Source: Alphaproteobacteria bacterium
Lineage (GTDB): Bacteria > Pseudomonadota > Alphaproteobacteria > Rhizobiales > Xanthobacteraceae
Direction: 5' to 3'
DNA: 62,171 bases
Assembly (NCBI GenBank): GCA_026400395.1
Contig: JAPLPD010000175.1
Span: 1-62,171 of the forward strand
The position numbers and the translations under genes were made by a program. This document shows positions 62,034-62,171 of this stretch, piece after piece. The notes beneath the pieces are model-generated. The model saw only the letters and a program-made list of their open reading frames with translations, made no database searches and had not been told where the DNA came from. Each line of letters begins with the position of its first letter. Within the stretch, counting starts at the first letter, position 1.

Positions 62034-62171
62034 TGCGGCGCGACAATCAAGGTGAGAATCCCGCGACAATCAGGATGAGAATGCGCCGCTGCTGGGGTGA
62101 CGAAGGGAGGGCGGAGCCCGACCGGAGGCGCCCCAGCAGCGGCGGCGTGCGCCCGTAGGGCCGCGTCTGGC
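62034..62171 (+). mobile_element. Terminal 138 bp of the same IS21-like insertion sequence (right copy)
   Basis: The exact inverted copy of 3-140. It begins TGCGGCGCGACAATCAAGG at 62034 and carries the same two 21-bp repeats (62039-62059, 62062-62082) and the 13-bp inverted repeat (62085-62097 with 62131-62143). The element body lies beyond the window. It interrupts the ornithine-cyclodeaminase-family gene. Confidence 0.75.

Overview
The window reads as a piece of chromosome from a GC-rich alphaproteobacterium of the Hyphomicrobiales (Bradyrhizobium, Rhodopseudomonas, Pseudolabrys or a close relative). This is inferred from protein style, many tripartite-tricarboxylate (Bug/TctC) receptors, CoxL-type molybdenum hydroxylases, a CHASE2 adenylate cyclase, a PWKW-type small protein, and dispersed palindromic repeats typical of that group. 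I recognise no tRNA, rRNA or CRISPR array, and no DNA-binding transcription regulator. Both ends are the same 138-bp insertion-sequence terminus in opposite orientation (3-140 and 62034-62171). It has IS21-like architecture: a TG...CA end and two 21-bp repeats. Each copy cuts a gene, a CHASE2 adenylate cyclase on the left and an ornithine-cyclodeaminase-family gene on the right.

Left to right: (1) 0.1-3.7 kb, truncated and frameshifted adenylate cyclase, patatin-like lipase, 3-hydroxybutyrate dehydrogenase. (2) 4.2-7.1 kb, two acetoacetate-decarboxylase-like proteins, the second lacking the catalytic residues, and an MmgE/PrpD protein. (3) 7.1-16.3 kb, a Gfo/Idh, DUF993 and TIM-barrel operon divergent from a hydantoinase A/B operon with two creatinase-like M24 proteins. 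(4) 16.5-23.3 kb, two 4,5-dihydroxyphthalate-decarboxylase-like proteins around a cupin and a complete CoxMSL molybdenum hydroxylase. (5) 23.4-28.9 kb, an operon of receptor, orphan CoxL, flavin monooxygenase and EamA permease. (6) 29-36 kb, an LLM flavoprotein, a receptor, a second adenylate cyclase and a DUF3500 protein with a histidine-rich tail, then a receptor and a third M24 protein on the other strand. (7) 36-42.8 kb, a class A penicillin-binding protein, a third dihydroxyphthalate-decarboxylase-like protein, and a SulP-STAS-cNMP transporter. (8) 42.8-48 kb, a DapA-like lyase, cupin, shikimate dehydrogenase, class II aldolase and GMC oxidoreductase. (9) 48.1-62 kb, two CMD proteins, a small unknown, an FAD monooxygenase, an FrsA-like hydrolase, a dienelactone hydrolase, an orphan CoxL, three receptors, a UbiD decarboxylase, one more receptor and the cut cyclodeaminase-family gene.

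Taken together this looks like a catabolic island for unidentified aromatic, heterocyclic or carboxylated compounds. It has seven periplasmic receptors but no TctA/TctB membrane partner. It also has three molybdenum hydroxylase large subunits but only one set of small and medium subunits, and several enzyme families occur two or three times. Signalling inside the window appears to rest on cyclic AMP (two cyclases and a cNMP-binding transporter). Substrate assignments are inference throughout; family assignments are mostly firm.
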